In this document: in pieces, positions 45,831 to 58,198 of the stretch
Position numbering within the stretch: the first letter of the stretch is position 1
Layout: the number at the start of each line of letters is the position of its first letter
Source of the DNA: Siphlonurus alternatus
Lineage: Eukaryota > Arthropoda > Insecta > Ephemeroptera > Siphlonuridae
Length of the DNA: 64,000 nucleotides
NCBI GenBank assembly: GCA_949825025.1
Contig: OX463780.1
Location: forward strand, 37,986,979 to 38,050,978
Direction: 5' to 3'
Program-made: the position numbers and the translations under genes
The notes under the pieces: model-generated
Database searches by the model: none
What the model saw: only the letters and a program-made list of their open reading frames with translations
What the model was told of the DNA's origin: nothing

Positions 45831-48800
45831 CTGAAACGGAGAACATTTAAAAATATTTTAGTTAGAAATATACAGTATTTTTTATAAACATAAATGATGC
45901 TGGATATGTATCACATGTTTATACTGGTACCTTTTTATTATAATACTTTAGGTCTGTTCGTAAATACACAATCAGAAAGAATCGATTATTTGTGATGAAC
46001 CTTCTGTACATAGAACATAAGGTTCATCACAAATAATCGATTCTTTCTGATTGTGTATTTACGAACAGACCTTTTGCTTTTATAATTTTAAAACTGTGCC
46101 ATATTGGACTAAATTGCAATTCAAAATATATATATTTTTTTAGTTGAAAATATAGTAAGACAATTAACTTTTATCAATTATTTCATAATTATATTTCAGT
46201 ATTCAAGTTTATAAAAATTAGTTTCAGAATATTTGAAAAAAAAAAAAAAAAAAGTCTCCATACATATTATTTTCGAGCCACACTCCTGCATTGAAAACTA
46301 TTTTCTCTTTTGATGCTACAATATATGTAACCATTCAGATAAAAGGTTTGAGATATATAACATGATTGCATTTTAATTACACGTATACCAAAGACGCTAA
46401 GACAATTTAAAAAACGAGGGGGAGAGAGGAAGCGTAATTAATTGATATAACAAAATAAATCATTACCTGGGTTTCCCTTCACCCTCACTCACTTATTCCC
46501 ATAAAAAATGAGATTATTTATAGCAGTGATTCAGTATCAACTAGTTTCTAAGCCTCTTTTGATCACTCACTTTGTAGCAGTAGTCACAAGTGAAGAGGCA
46601 CTTGTCCACGGGGTCAAGCTCCTGCAGTTGCTGCACGGGCTGAGGAGGGTGCAGCGGCGGCTGCTGGTGGCGCACCTGTCGGGGCGGTGACCAGGGTCCG
46701 CCGGGCATCGAGCACACGCCGCTCACGGCGAGCAGCACGCAGAGCGCGGCCAGGGAGACACTAGTAGCGGTGGGGACTGTGGACCATGAGTGACACGTTT
46801 TAGTGAGCAAGAGAGATGTTACACATCAACACATCTGTTTAGGCTATTCTGTAGAGTCATAAAATAGTCTACATTGTAAATTGCAATTAAAAAGTTATTT
46901 ATGATATTTATGAATTATGAAGTGATAATGTTGGTATTTTATTGATGATTATATAATTCAGTATTTTTTTTTTATAAAGAATGTGTTCAGAATATTAATA
47001 AGTAAGTATATATGGGAATAATTATTTAATTATAATATATAAAAATTCTTAATACATGCCTTTAAAATAAAGTATGATTATTTAACAAACTTGATCTTTT
47101 ATAAGTTTCTATAATACCTTAAAAGCACCATATTATTACATTATCATAATGATAGCTGGAAGACGTCAAATTAGATTAAGAAATTTATTTCTAAATTTGA
47201 TTGCCATTTCATATTACCTACATATTAGCCCAAATCCATGGTTATATAATTGGAATATTTAAGTATATTTGAGCTCGGGATTAGTTTGCACGGCACCAAC
47301 GACCATACGGTTAACTCTATAACCCTTCATGTCCTCTAGCAAGCCCTTATATAAGCAAATATATATATATAGAGGGGGGATTTTTCTTTTCACCTTCATT
47401 TTTGTTAAAGCCGACATGCGAAATAATGCATATTTGTCACCTCGGAAAATTTTCTTTTGCAAGATTTTGAGAATCTTGGTGATTAAAAAGGCTGCAAAGA
47501 GAAATTTTCCGAGGCGATGAGTGTAAAAAATAAAAATATAGCTAATATTGGGCGCGATTCACGAAGCAGTTAGCCATGCAGGTTTCTAACCAACGTGGTT
47601 AAGCTAAACGTGGTTAGAAACCTGGCTAACTGCTTCGTAAATTGCACCCATTATTTCTTAATCAATGAGCGCCGTTAAGTTATGTGACCAGTTGCTCATT
47701 AATGATCCATTAGTTGCCTACTTTACGGGAGGTCTCAGCACAAAATGGCGGAGATGTGTTTCATGTCGGCAAGAAAAGGTTCATAATTGACCATGCATAT
47801 TTACATATTTACAGGACGTTTAAAATTATTGAAAGTACAGAAAAAGAATAAGTTTCCTGAAAACAAATGTATTATTTGTTTTGCATGTCTTTACAGAAAT
47901 GATTTATTCGTCATCTTTATTCATTTTTTTTTTAATATATTTTAAACACACAATTTCTCAATATGATGAAGTACGAATGAGTTCAAGAGACTGCTTAGAA
48001 AGATTGGAGTCGGTGTGGAACGAAGGCAACAGGTTGAGTGCAAGAGATAGTGCTTTCCCCGGGCAGTGAATGAAGAATATGACACTTATTTTTTGACAAT
48101 TTGTTTCATTTTTAGTAAATTTTATGTATTAAAGTTAAAAAAAAAGGTATTTTACCACTTCATGTGTCTTGGTGCTTATTATAGCATGCCTTGTAAAATA
48201 TCCTATTTCACCATTTCATTATCATTATTTTTATTATTTCTTTATTATTTTTGCTTTTGTAATATGTGAATATGTATTATACAGTACTACATAAATTTGG
48301 TGAAATAAAAAAATAAATAAGTATAAATGCAAATTATGCTACTTTTGTTTTCTATGTCACCTCGCATCTCAAGCGAAATATGTTATAATAAAAAATTTGG
48401 ATTAATATTCATTTGTTAATTTTATTGAATTTATAAATTTGATTATCAGTGTTGTATGAAAATAAATGTCAAAGGTACATACTCTGACAAGAAAATGTTA
48501 ATTTCTGTTTTAAAACGTATTACACTAAATTTAATGGCTTGACGTCAATTATTTTATCGCAGGGGCATTCTTGAATGTGGTTAAACTTATACGTGAAGGG
48601 AGAAAGCGTCTTTTGTTATAAGTAAGCAGAACTCATATCAAGAGACCCCTTATGGTCTCGTAATTTTTATAGTGGTCATTTAGAGAGGTCTTGGTAAGTT
48701 TAATTTTTATGAATGAAAGCGTCATTTTTCAATGGATTTTTAAATTACATTTCTAATTAACGCTTCACATTCAAATTAAATTAATGACTGTATGGAATGA

Positions 48801-51800
48801 AGAATTTTATTTATTTATGTAAGAAAATAGTTAAAAATTAAATAGTTGACACGTCGTGAAAAAATATTGTAAAATAACAAACTTAACTCAATTTTTTTTT
48901 CTTTTCTTAAAACGCTACTTCAACCAGAACTTTTTCATGTGTCGTTAATTAAAATTTTCAATACGATACTATTAGATTAAAATCCCATCATTAAAGTTCT
49001 GTGAATAATACTCTTACAAAATTCAATTAATTCTTTAAATTCAATTAATTAAAATTTAATTACAAATTAATGTAAGAAAGGCAAAAGACATTGTTGTTCT
49101 GTTAATTAATATCAAAATCAAATTAATTAAATATTAAGATACAAATAGATCCAACAAAGCTTGAAAAAGAAGTCTAAAAATAGTTAAGTTTCTTTCTAAG
49201 TCGAAACTGTAATTTGATTGTGGAAATTGTCGACCTCTTTCAGCAGACAAGTGAGCTGTGGGCGTAAAGTGGAAATGGACGTCAAACAACAATGAGACAA
49301 CGAGCGCGATTGTCGTTCAAATCAAATAGCTATTTACATTGTTTAATTGCTCTTATAATCACTGCTTCAAATTATTTTTTTAAACTTTTTGCGACAGCAA
49401 ATAGTAATTAAACAACCTGGCGGTCTGTATTTTACGGAAAGTTGGAAACAAATTGTAGCCCATATAAACTAAGTTTTTAGTTTTATTTTGTGGAGAGCTT
49501 TGACATGAGATAGAATCATTGCTATCTCAGGAACCTCGTTGGCGAGATGATTGTAGTGATGAAATTTATGCTCTTTGTTCGCCAAAATAGCCACCATTTT
49601 ACAGCAAAGTGCGCTTTTCTCGAGCCGCTGTATATCTCCTTTATTATACCTTTGTGGTACATTATTGCGTTGCGCGATACTTTATGAATTGTCACACTAG
49701 CAATTTGTAATTTAAAAATGAGGTAAAATATGCAACTCGTCATCAAAGTGGAAAAATAAAAATATACGGTTAACCTCTTTAACAACCCACGGAATAATTA
49801 TAACAAAATAGTAATTAAGATATAAAAAATGTTTTCAAGTATGAAAAATGTCTTTTAAAATATGCTTTGTAGCATTTGTTTTTATGTTTTTAGCATGGCT
49901 AATATTTTTTTTTTTCTTACAAACATACGTGATTTTTTTAAAAAAATTCCGTACAGTTGTCTTTTGTATGTATAAAATTGTATACAATTTATATAAGGTT
50001 ATTTTGATTAATTTTTATTCAGTTAGTTTATACGATTTTATTTTATAATAAGAATTTTCATAATTATAAAAAGTGGAAATATTTTCAGGTTATGCATGGC
50101 ATGAATAAGCAACAACGAATTTTGAAATATTTTTGTAACAGTTCATATTTTTCAATGATAAAAAAAAAAAAAAAAAAAAAAAAAAGGAAGCTAATTTTAG
50201 AATAAATGTATATATCAAAAGCGATTTATTAAAACGAATGTCAAGCACATGTTGAGAAATTTGTTAAAATGAATTAAAATGAAATTTGAATGTTATAAAC
50301 ACATTAGAGCCTAAGACTGAGATCATCAATTATATTTTAGTTTTTCTTATATTGAATACATAATATTCATGTTGATGAAATGAAAGCAAAAAATATTTAG
50401 AATAGCATGGACGCATGCCAACTGAAATTTCAGTAAGAAGAAAGGGAGGAGGCGTAAAATTAAATACTGCATTTTCCCGACCCATTAAAATTTTAAAGTC
50501 AATTAAGTGTGCAAGAGAAATGGCAAACAATTAACACATAACACTTGACATACTTTAATGTCCAGCGGTAACGGAGACGCCGGAGAGTATACTCCAAAGT
50601 AGAAATTGCATGTACTTGTGTATGAATTTGCAATTACTGTATAATATATAGAGACCATAATGATGCATGGTTATATTTAATGACATGTTATATTTAATTT
50701 CTAATTGTGAGTTTTCGCAGTGTTTGGTAAAAGAAAATTCAGAATATTTAGCATACAAAAAGTGTGTTTTTGCATGGAAATCTCAAATATGAAAGAAGTG
50801 TTAAAAAAAATAACAAAAAAGTTATTAATAATTTTCTCTGCTTCCAAAATTACATTAAAAATTAAACGTACTCAAAACGTTTTTTTTTAACTACATTATT
50901 ACATTTTGCAAATTGCTGTTTTGCTGTTTTCTATGATATTGTTTACAGAGTTATACAATGCTCATGCAGTAAGTAAATTTTCTGCTGCTTGGTGTAATAA
51001 TAATTTTTTTTATTCATTTTAAATAAACATAATACATTTCATTTATACAAAAAGATATTTATACCTCAATGAGCTAAAGCTCGAGAAGAGGAATGAAAGT
51101 TTTGTTTCATCTGGAAAAACATGATGACAGAAATATTTCACTACATATTTAATTAACAATAACAATTTTAATTGACTAATGAGATGATATCAGTGCATGA
51201 CAATGGTATCAATAACACTTGTAGTTCAAACGGTATACCCACTATTAATCTTTACTTTGTAGCTTTCTATAGTTGTTGATAGATCACGTATTTTAAGTAA
51301 ACATTTATTTTACCATTGTGTGGGTTTAAAATTGCACGCACGTGAAAAACAATGAATTAACAGATTTAATCAGTTTTACTTTGGTTTAAGTTGTACAGTC
51401 GTCGTTACTTACGGCAGCGGTAACTCACGTATTAGCGGATAGGTTTTTATCTTAATTGTACATTAAAATTCCTTGCAGTACAAACAGTTCGTATTTTTAT
51501 ATCAGATGCTTTATCAAATCTTCTTGCCTCCCATCAGTTAAAAAAAAAAAAAAAAAAAAAAAACGTTGAGTTAGCCAAGAAAAATTAGGGATTGGGTGAA
51601 GGGACTCGCTATAAATACAGCATTTTTTCCATATATAGAATTTCTCATAACCCATGCATTTCATATCATTAATGAAAAGAAACTTAATCATAGTAGATAA
51701 TTTTACTGGAAAATAGAATAAAAGGCATTAATATTTTTTAATGGAGCATCGACCTCAAAATTTTTTATAGCAGAAATGGATAGAGGATGAAAAGTTATGA

Positions 51801-53688
51801 TTCTCTGATTTTTTTCAGATTTTTTAGGGACCGGGAAGTATTGCTAAAAAGTTTTGGCGAGGTCGGGTTCGAATCCACGTCACTTTTGGGTCCTATCTTT
51901 TATTATATAAGAGAGGCGGCAAGAGGCGGCACTTTTTCTGCACTTTAAATAATTTTTAAAAAATAGTTGCCGGGTTCTAAAAAATCTGAAAAAAATCAGA
52001 GTATTAAAGCATAACTTTGCACCTTCTATTCATTTCTGCAATAAAAAAATTTGAGGTCGGTACTCCATTAAAACTTTTTTTTTTTATTTAAAAAAACAAA
52101 AAAACAAAAAAAAAATGCTCTTGCGATAAAAATTAGAATACCATTATGTCTATACAAAAGAGTAGCCATGCATGTGTCTGCATAAAACAAAGTACTTAAG
52201 CAATGATTGAAGTGGATAGTAGAATTTTTATGTATTCAAATCTTCGAATATCTAACCAATGATTTATTTAATATGATACGTACGCTTAACACAGATTTAA
52301 AAAAAAAATGTGGAAATGTGATATTTTTAAGCAGGATATTTGCAAAGGAATATGATCTGCAGCTCTGAAGACTGATCCAACCCACGGTGTTCTATCCACG
52401 TACCTTGAATTATGCCATTTTGCACGCAAGGGAAGCTTATTTCAGTGTGCGGGTGCTCAAGGTTTGCTGTATAAGTGGATATTTGTACACCACCTGACAT
52501 CGTGTCACTGAAAAATAATGTGTGCTATGCACTCTGTATAACAAGTATTGTTGACAAAGTTTGGAAAAAGTGTTGCATCAATATTTATAATGAAATTGAT
52601 CAAAGTACCCGAAATAAAGTTTTAATTGAGATCATTACCTCCTATTTAATTATCTATTTTATGTATTTTGAGCTAAAAATTGAGCTTCATTTTTGCAAAG
52701 TATATTTATTATACAGTATAATAACTTTATTGAATATTTATAATATATAGTGGTTTCTGCAATGGTTATCATTTATCATGAGAGTTTGAAAACTGTTTTC
52801 GTAGTTACGTCTTATTCAGTTTGTTATATTATAAATGTCAAAAAATGTTTGTCATAACGTACGTCATAACTCATAATGAAAACAAAGAGGCTAAATTTAA
52901 CAAATTTTCCCTTGATTATTTACTTTTAGTATTTATTTAGATTTGTAAATAAATTAAACAAATTAGAGTTTGCCTTGAAAGTCATATTTCATCGTATTAA
53001 ATTTCTGTATTTTAATTGCCTTTGAATTCTATATTTTCACTTTAATATTAATGAAGTATTACTGTATGTTCTAATATGACAATTATAAAGTTATTTGAGA
53101 TTTGCATAATCATTATTATATTATTATTATTATAACAAACACATTAGTCTAATTGAATTAAGATTTCCTTTGAATTATATTTTGACAAAAATATGAAGAT
53201 AAAATAATATATTATCTCATGTTCTTTATAATAAGAATAAATAACAAGTTTATATTTTCTTTCATATTAATAAATAGTTTCATGTAAAGAATTTTAACTT
53301 TTAAAAACTACAATTTTATTGTGATAGTAAAAGTCCACTATATAATTCGATGCGTAAATAAAGTGCTCTGACAAATTGGAAGAAGGTGCCCTGTGTGAAA
53401 AAACTAACAATCTATTCTCATTTCTCATATTTCTCATAGAAATATGTAAATTTGTAGTTATAAGTGAAAAAAACTGGTTATCTTTTACTAGACAACCTTT
53501 GTGATTCGCGTTCAAGATTGATCGTTGCAAAAAGTGTGTACAATCTTAAGACTCTGCATCACCTTTTCGTATTTCCTATGCTTCTCCATGTTATTTTTGA
53601 TGTCGCTTTTTTTCAGAAACTAATAATCGTACAACTTTGCTTGATCCCTTAAAATAAACGCTAGTTCATTAGCTATATACACCAATGC

Positions 53689-53719
<31 letters not shown>

Positions 53720-55048
53720 CTAATCAAATTGAATTTTAATTAGTTTTAATTTTGAGAGTTAAAAATTAAAATAAAATTACAATTAAAATTCAATTTCATT
53801 AGAATTTAAAAAAAATAAAAGCATTGGTGCATATAGCTAATGAACTAGCGTTTATATTAAGGTATCAAGCAAAGTTGTACGATTATTAGTTTCTGAAAAG
53901 AAGCGACATCAAAAATAACATGGAGAAGCATAGGAAATACGAAAAGGTGATGCAGAGTCTTAAGTGCAAGAGGGTCTTACATACAGTAAGAAACTTAGAT
54001 TATTTTCAATTTTCAGTGAAACGTAATTCATTGTTGAGGGCCATATTATTATGTCACGAGAATTGCTCACAATTTATATAAGTTAGATATAAAGATTAAA
54101 TCATCAGTCTCCCATCTCAAGTTTCTATTTTTATAATTTAAAAAAAATACAAATATGATGGTCTCATGTACCATTGAATTAAATTGAACTAAATTACTGA
54201 AATGTTCAAAATAACAAACTTAATATTTTGATAAAAAAAAAAAAAACAACAGCATATATATATATATATATATACTTAATTGTTTCTTCAATCTCGTTCT
54301 ATATTTCTTTAAAATGAATCTTTCAACTTATTTTTTTCTCCCATTTAGAGCTAAAATATTTTATAATTTTGTGTAATATTGCGTGACTCCTGTTATACTG
54401 AAGCAGAACTGAAAAATATCAACTGGTGGTTTTGATACATTTAGATTTAGTCTATGTACTCATTTAAAAGTACCATTATGTAATTATATAAGATAAAAAA
54501 AAATAGAAGATAGATATTGCTTATTATCCGAACAGAAGAATCTATAAAATACAGTGCTCTATCTATGTAGTATTATAGAAAAATGCATTTATTAATATCA
54601 CGAACTACTCAACTGAATGAATTTAGCTTTGCAGCAAAATGGTGTAACGCTATCAAACGAAAAACTCTTGACTTGCAATAAAACCAATAAATTTTATATT
54701 TCGCGTAGAAATATATATATATATATATATATATTACAAAAACACAAATATATTCTGTCTTTGTGATTATGATATAATTTATTTGTAAATAGTACCTAAA
54801 GAAATTGAGAAGTTGAATTGAATTTTATACCATTTTGATTCATGTTATAAAAATCAGACAGAAAAACGTAAAAAGTACTTTTTTAATATTCTTTTTGTCT
54901 ATTCAAAGTGGATAAAAAATGTTAAAAAAAATCAAAATGTAAAAATTAATTTCCTTGAATTTAATTTAATTTTAAATATGCTATTTTTCCATGCGCTGTC
55001 AAAGTTACTGCAATGAAGAGGCGCTAAACGTCAAAGTTACTCACCCAT
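45699..55048 (-). CDS. Secreted cysteine-rich peptide precursor (eclosion-hormone-like cysteine order)
   Basis: Three minus-strand exons (55048-55046 plus one base, 46776-46571, 45830-45699) join to 113 aa. Residues 1-24 form a signal peptide (core LAALCVLLAVSG, cleavage after SGVCS likely). Residues 25-58 are Pro/Gln-rich (PPLHPPQPVQQLQ). Residues 61-99 hold six cysteines: C61-x3-C65-x2-C68-x9-C78-x3-C82-x16-C99, followed by an aromatic tail (PYFAQPIYFDYQPV) and TAG. Eclosion hormone has the same order (C-x3-C-x2-C, C-x3-C, C) but about x12 and x10 spacings, so this may be a relative or a separate three-disulfide family. A secreted signalling role is inference. Exon 1 donor ATGG/GTGAGT, exon 2 acceptor TCCACAG/TC, exon 2 donor AAA/GTGAGT and exon 3 acceptor TTTCAG/CA all fit. 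Confidence 0.75.
45950..46072. repeat. Perfect 52-bp-arm hairpin in peptide gene intron 2
   Basis: The arm AGGTCTGTTCGTAAATACAC ... GATGAACC is followed after a 19-nt spacer by its exact reverse complement. I found no mismatch over 52 bp. It is either a very young palindromic MITE or a hairpin-forming functional RNA. No coding. Confidence 0.93.
46571..46776 (-). CDS. Peptide precursor exon 2
   Basis: Minus-strand acceptor GGTCCACAG/TC, donor TACAAA/GTGAGT. Encodes most of the signal peptide, the Pro/Gln-rich spacer and the first three cysteines (DKCLFTCDYCYK). A longer open frame runs upstream across the acceptor to an ATG at 46810, but that Met would put WSTVPTATS before the hydrophobic core; the spliced start gives a cleaner signal peptide. 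Confidence 0.8.
47549..47650. repeat. 100-bp hairpin MITE
   Basis: TGGGCGCGATTCACGAAGCA and AGGTTTCTAACCA pair with TGGTTAGAAACCT, TGCTTCGTAAATTGCACCCA. Small internal repeats of GTTAG/CTAAC. Non-coding. Confidence 0.85.
51740..52068. mobile_element. Palindromic MITE, subfamily B, with tRNA-like B box (inverse of 33250 copy)
   Basis: Ends AATGGAGCATCGACCTC and GAGGTCGGTACTCCATT. The centre contains GGTTCGAATCC (51866-51876) in GGTCGGGTTCGAATCCACG on the plus strand, the complement of the block in the 33250-33574 copy. Shares the AGGCGGC...AGAGGCGG repeat. Confidence 0.9.
53546..53963. mobile_element. 418-bp TTAA-flanked palindrome
   Basis: Left arm TTAAGACTCTGCATCACCTT through ACTAGCG-containing sequence; the right arm is its complement, ending AAGGTGATGCAGAGTCTTAA. 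Arms of roughly 190 bp flank an AT-rich centre with poly(T). TTAA at both ends as in the 34692 and 42126 elements, but with a different terminal sequence. The short frame at 53464-53652 is part of the arm. Confidence 0.88.
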
Positions 55049-55112
55049 GTTGCAGAGAGGAGGAGGAAGAACTGATGGAGACCCTGTGACAAGCGACTTC
55101 GCTCCTCAAGAT
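55045..55112 (-). CDS. Peptide precursor exon 1 (5' UTR plus start codon)
   Basis: The ATG at 55048-55046 plus one G precede a consensus donor (ATGG/GTGAGTAA). About 60 bases of GC-rich 5' UTR precede it. Only the Met and the first base of codon 2 are encoded here; the start is estimated from the TATA box. Coding junction: ATGG + TC gives Met-Val and continues in the open frame of exon 2. Confidence 0.65.
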
Positions 55113-55136
55113 CGCGCCTCTTACGGTTCCACAGGC

Positions 55137-55142
55137 TTTATA
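55137..55142 (-). promoter_or_regulatory. TATA box of the peptide gene
   Basis: TATAAA on the minus strand in a GC-rich block (ACTATAAAGCC), 30 bases before the estimated start and about 90 before the ATG. The only strong TATA-plus-GC-rich promoter arrangement I saw in the window. Confidence 0.6.
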
Positions 55143-55199
55143 GTCCGCACGCCACCTCTTTCCCCAGCGCTTGCGCACCCTCGTAACCCTTGGCACCAG

Positions 55200-58198
55200 C
55201 GTGGGTAGTTCTCGGTGTCACAATAAAGCTAATTACAGCTTTTAATTTGATTGTTAACTGCATGGAAAATGCATTTTATCATTGCAGTACTTACAGATTA
55301 GAGTAAAAACTGATCTTATTTTGCCCATCACCAACCTGAATTCAAAGTACAGGTACACCTTGGGAAAAAGCAAACGTTATACTATTTCTCTGTCTGCCAG
55401 CGTTGTCACGCAGTCTTTGTAAGCATATATGGTGAACTTAAACATATTTAGGATTGCTAGAATGCGAGTACGTCTTACCTCTCTCCAATATTTCTTTTCC
55501 CTTTTTGAGTTATCTAGTGTTTTATACATTTCTCTGGAGACTCAAATAAACAAACATGATTTGTCATGCATTTATTTATATTTATACATTGCAATGTCCT
55601 TTAAATAAACAATGAATTTGAACTACTGTCAATCAATAAAAGGATAGTCCTATTTTGTAATGTAAATATTTATTTCAATTTATTTTACATCAATGATTTG
55701 CTTCTTGGTCTAAAGAACACTTCCAAACTTACAGTTAGTCTTAGTTTAAAAAAACACGAAGTCATCTAAAAGCTTGGAAAATTCCAAGTTAATAAAAAGA
55801 CAAACTGAGAAATGTAAGCAAGTACCTTCAAATACCTTACATTGATTTAATATACTTTTCTCCGAAGTAATGAGGAAAGAGAAATTGCGATGCAGTTCTG
55901 AACTTCAACCAGAAGCAGTCATAAAAATTCTTCTTGTAAATTGTATACTAATTTTAAGTTCTAAAAATAAACAAGTTTAAAGTGCCATGTATACCTTATA
56001 ATTATACAGTATTACGTAGAAATACGTACGTTACTTTCCTTTTTGGAATTCACGCAGTAATTAATTTATTTCTCAATATTCACTAAACAGCAGATGAATG
56101 AATTAACAAGTTTTACAATCCATTCAACATGGTAGCACAAATTTATCTTAATCATGGCTTCATAATATATGATGAAGAGATGCATTACTTACCTGTACAG
56201 GTTAATTGTTAATTTACGCGTCAATGGTAAACTCTGATCGTGAGCATATTAGTATAGATTTATAAAAATTCATACATTCGTGGATTACTTTGATCTAGTA
56301 TTTAGACTCGTCTCGTTAGCTGGTATGCAACGCAATGTAGCCACAATGTTAAATATATTAATTCTAAAATTGAATATAAAGTTATTATGCATATGCTTTA
56401 CCCATTTTACAATAATCTATGTATGTAGTTTAGGTGTACGATGAACGCAGATAAACCCTAAATTTTTCTGAACAGTTGTTTTATTATACCTGCCCAAAAA
56501 TTGCAGATTCTCGTCTATTTGTAGATTACTTGTAAATTGTACATACAAACAGGTAAACTTTTCTACTGTATATCTAATCAGCAAGTATACGCCAATATAT
56601 ACGATCACGGTTTCAAGTGTAATTTAAGACGTACTCTAACTTGCTTTACTTGCTGCTAATAACTTAATTAAGGCTACTGAATGAGCATAAATTAATTTTA
56701 ATAAAGTTGAAAATTAGGTTGATTAATACCGAGTTTAACTCTTTCTCTCCTTCCCTTTCTGAAGTCTATAAATAAATATGGTAATTACTTCCATGAAGTG
56801 CATTACTAATTAACTTGATTGCTTCACGTTACCTATATTAATTAGATAGTAGTGAGACATCATGTACCAGCATGTGGTTTTCAGAATATTACAATCGATA
56901 TCGTAATATAATTTAATTTCATGTTCTTGATATGAATCAAACATGCTTTTTATGAAAACAATTAATATAAAGTATAAACTAATTTCTTGATTTAATAATA
57001 CGTATATGTATTGGGTGGAGATTGGTGGTCCTCCAACAATACCTTACGATAATATAAGCTGCTATGTGATCATCCTGTAAACATTACCTGAATTACCTCA
57101 CTTATCAAACATGACTATATAATAAGCTCTTTTTAATTGTCACTTATTTATTATATCATATAGTTGAAAGTACAAATTTTAGTGAAAATTTCAGAATTTA
57201 TTATACATATGATATTGTACTATACTCAATTAGCCTGAGTTCACTGATGATGTATATTTATAAATAAAACTGCATGTGTGTATTATATGACCTGTTTATA
57301 ATAATATGCTATAGTAATTAATATTTCCAAGTGCTAAGTAGCAAGTCAAACTTTTGTTTCATTACCTCTCTTGGGAGAAAACAAAGCTCTAGAAAATACT
57401 CCATCTGAGTCGTTTAACAATAAGTTATTGTTTGGAAATGTTCCATACTCCATAGAGATTGCTGATATTTAATTTTTGAGTAAAATTGTCAAGAATATTT
57501 TATGGAATTTCCCGTGTAACATGTTAGAGACAAATTTCTTATTCTAGATGTAAACTTACTTGTTAGAAGAAAGCTTTTAATCAAAGTGGGTGTAAAGGTT
57601 AAAAATTTTAAACAAGTCTTGTAAGTATGTGCCTACTATATAAGTTCCCCTGAGGTAAGAATTATTCACGATATTATTAAAATCATTTTTAATAATACAT
57701 ATCACAATTTTATGAAATTCCCTTAAAATTTTAACAATTTTACTTCAAGGAAAATATATAATCTAATTCAAATTAATTTATTAACGTTTGCAAAACAAAT
57801 TCGTCGTTTTCAAAGTTTTTTCGCTTCATTTTATTATTATTATTATTTTAATTTTCCCTTTTCGCCTAATATCTTAATTAAGTTTTAAATGCTGATACAA
57901 GTGACTTAAGGACAGATGATAAATTATTTGCTTTGTATGTACGACAATTTTCGACGCTCTTAATGATGTAATACGTCATTAACTGTGAACAATTGGTCAG
58001 TTGACATAACACGAGACCACATGGTCTTTCGGGTCCAGCGAGCCCAAAACTCATCAGCCTAATATAGCCCTGTGCTGGCTTCCAGGCACCAGTGAGAACA
58101 AGTTGGAGATTTCCCGAGAATATAGAAGATATATGATGTGATAATGGTCTGGTATTTCTCCTTTTGTTCAGCTCTGCATGAAGTCGGAGTTTCATGGG
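55200..58198. other. AT-rich 5' flank of the peptide gene, no gene seen
   Basis: No supported gene. The 105-codon minus-strand frame at 57878-58195 has no recognisable feature. Confidence 0.4.

Larger units (their letters stand above)
46778..55044 (-). other. Intron 1 of the peptide gene (8.3 kb)
   Basis: AT-rich, with three inverted-repeat elements (47549, 51740 and 53546), poly(A/T) tracts (50160-50185, 51540-51563, 53691-53713) and TA microsatellites at 54253-54274 and 54713-54735. A GC-richer patch at 49215-49330 is the only block suggestive of an enhancer. No other gene seen inside. Confidence 0.6.

Noticed and set aside
46541..46810. Single-exon start (ATG at 46810) for the peptide gene
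   Set aside because: The spliced Met-Val start gives a cleaner signal peptide, uses a good acceptor and has an upstream TATA promoter with matching phase. Kept only as an alternative.
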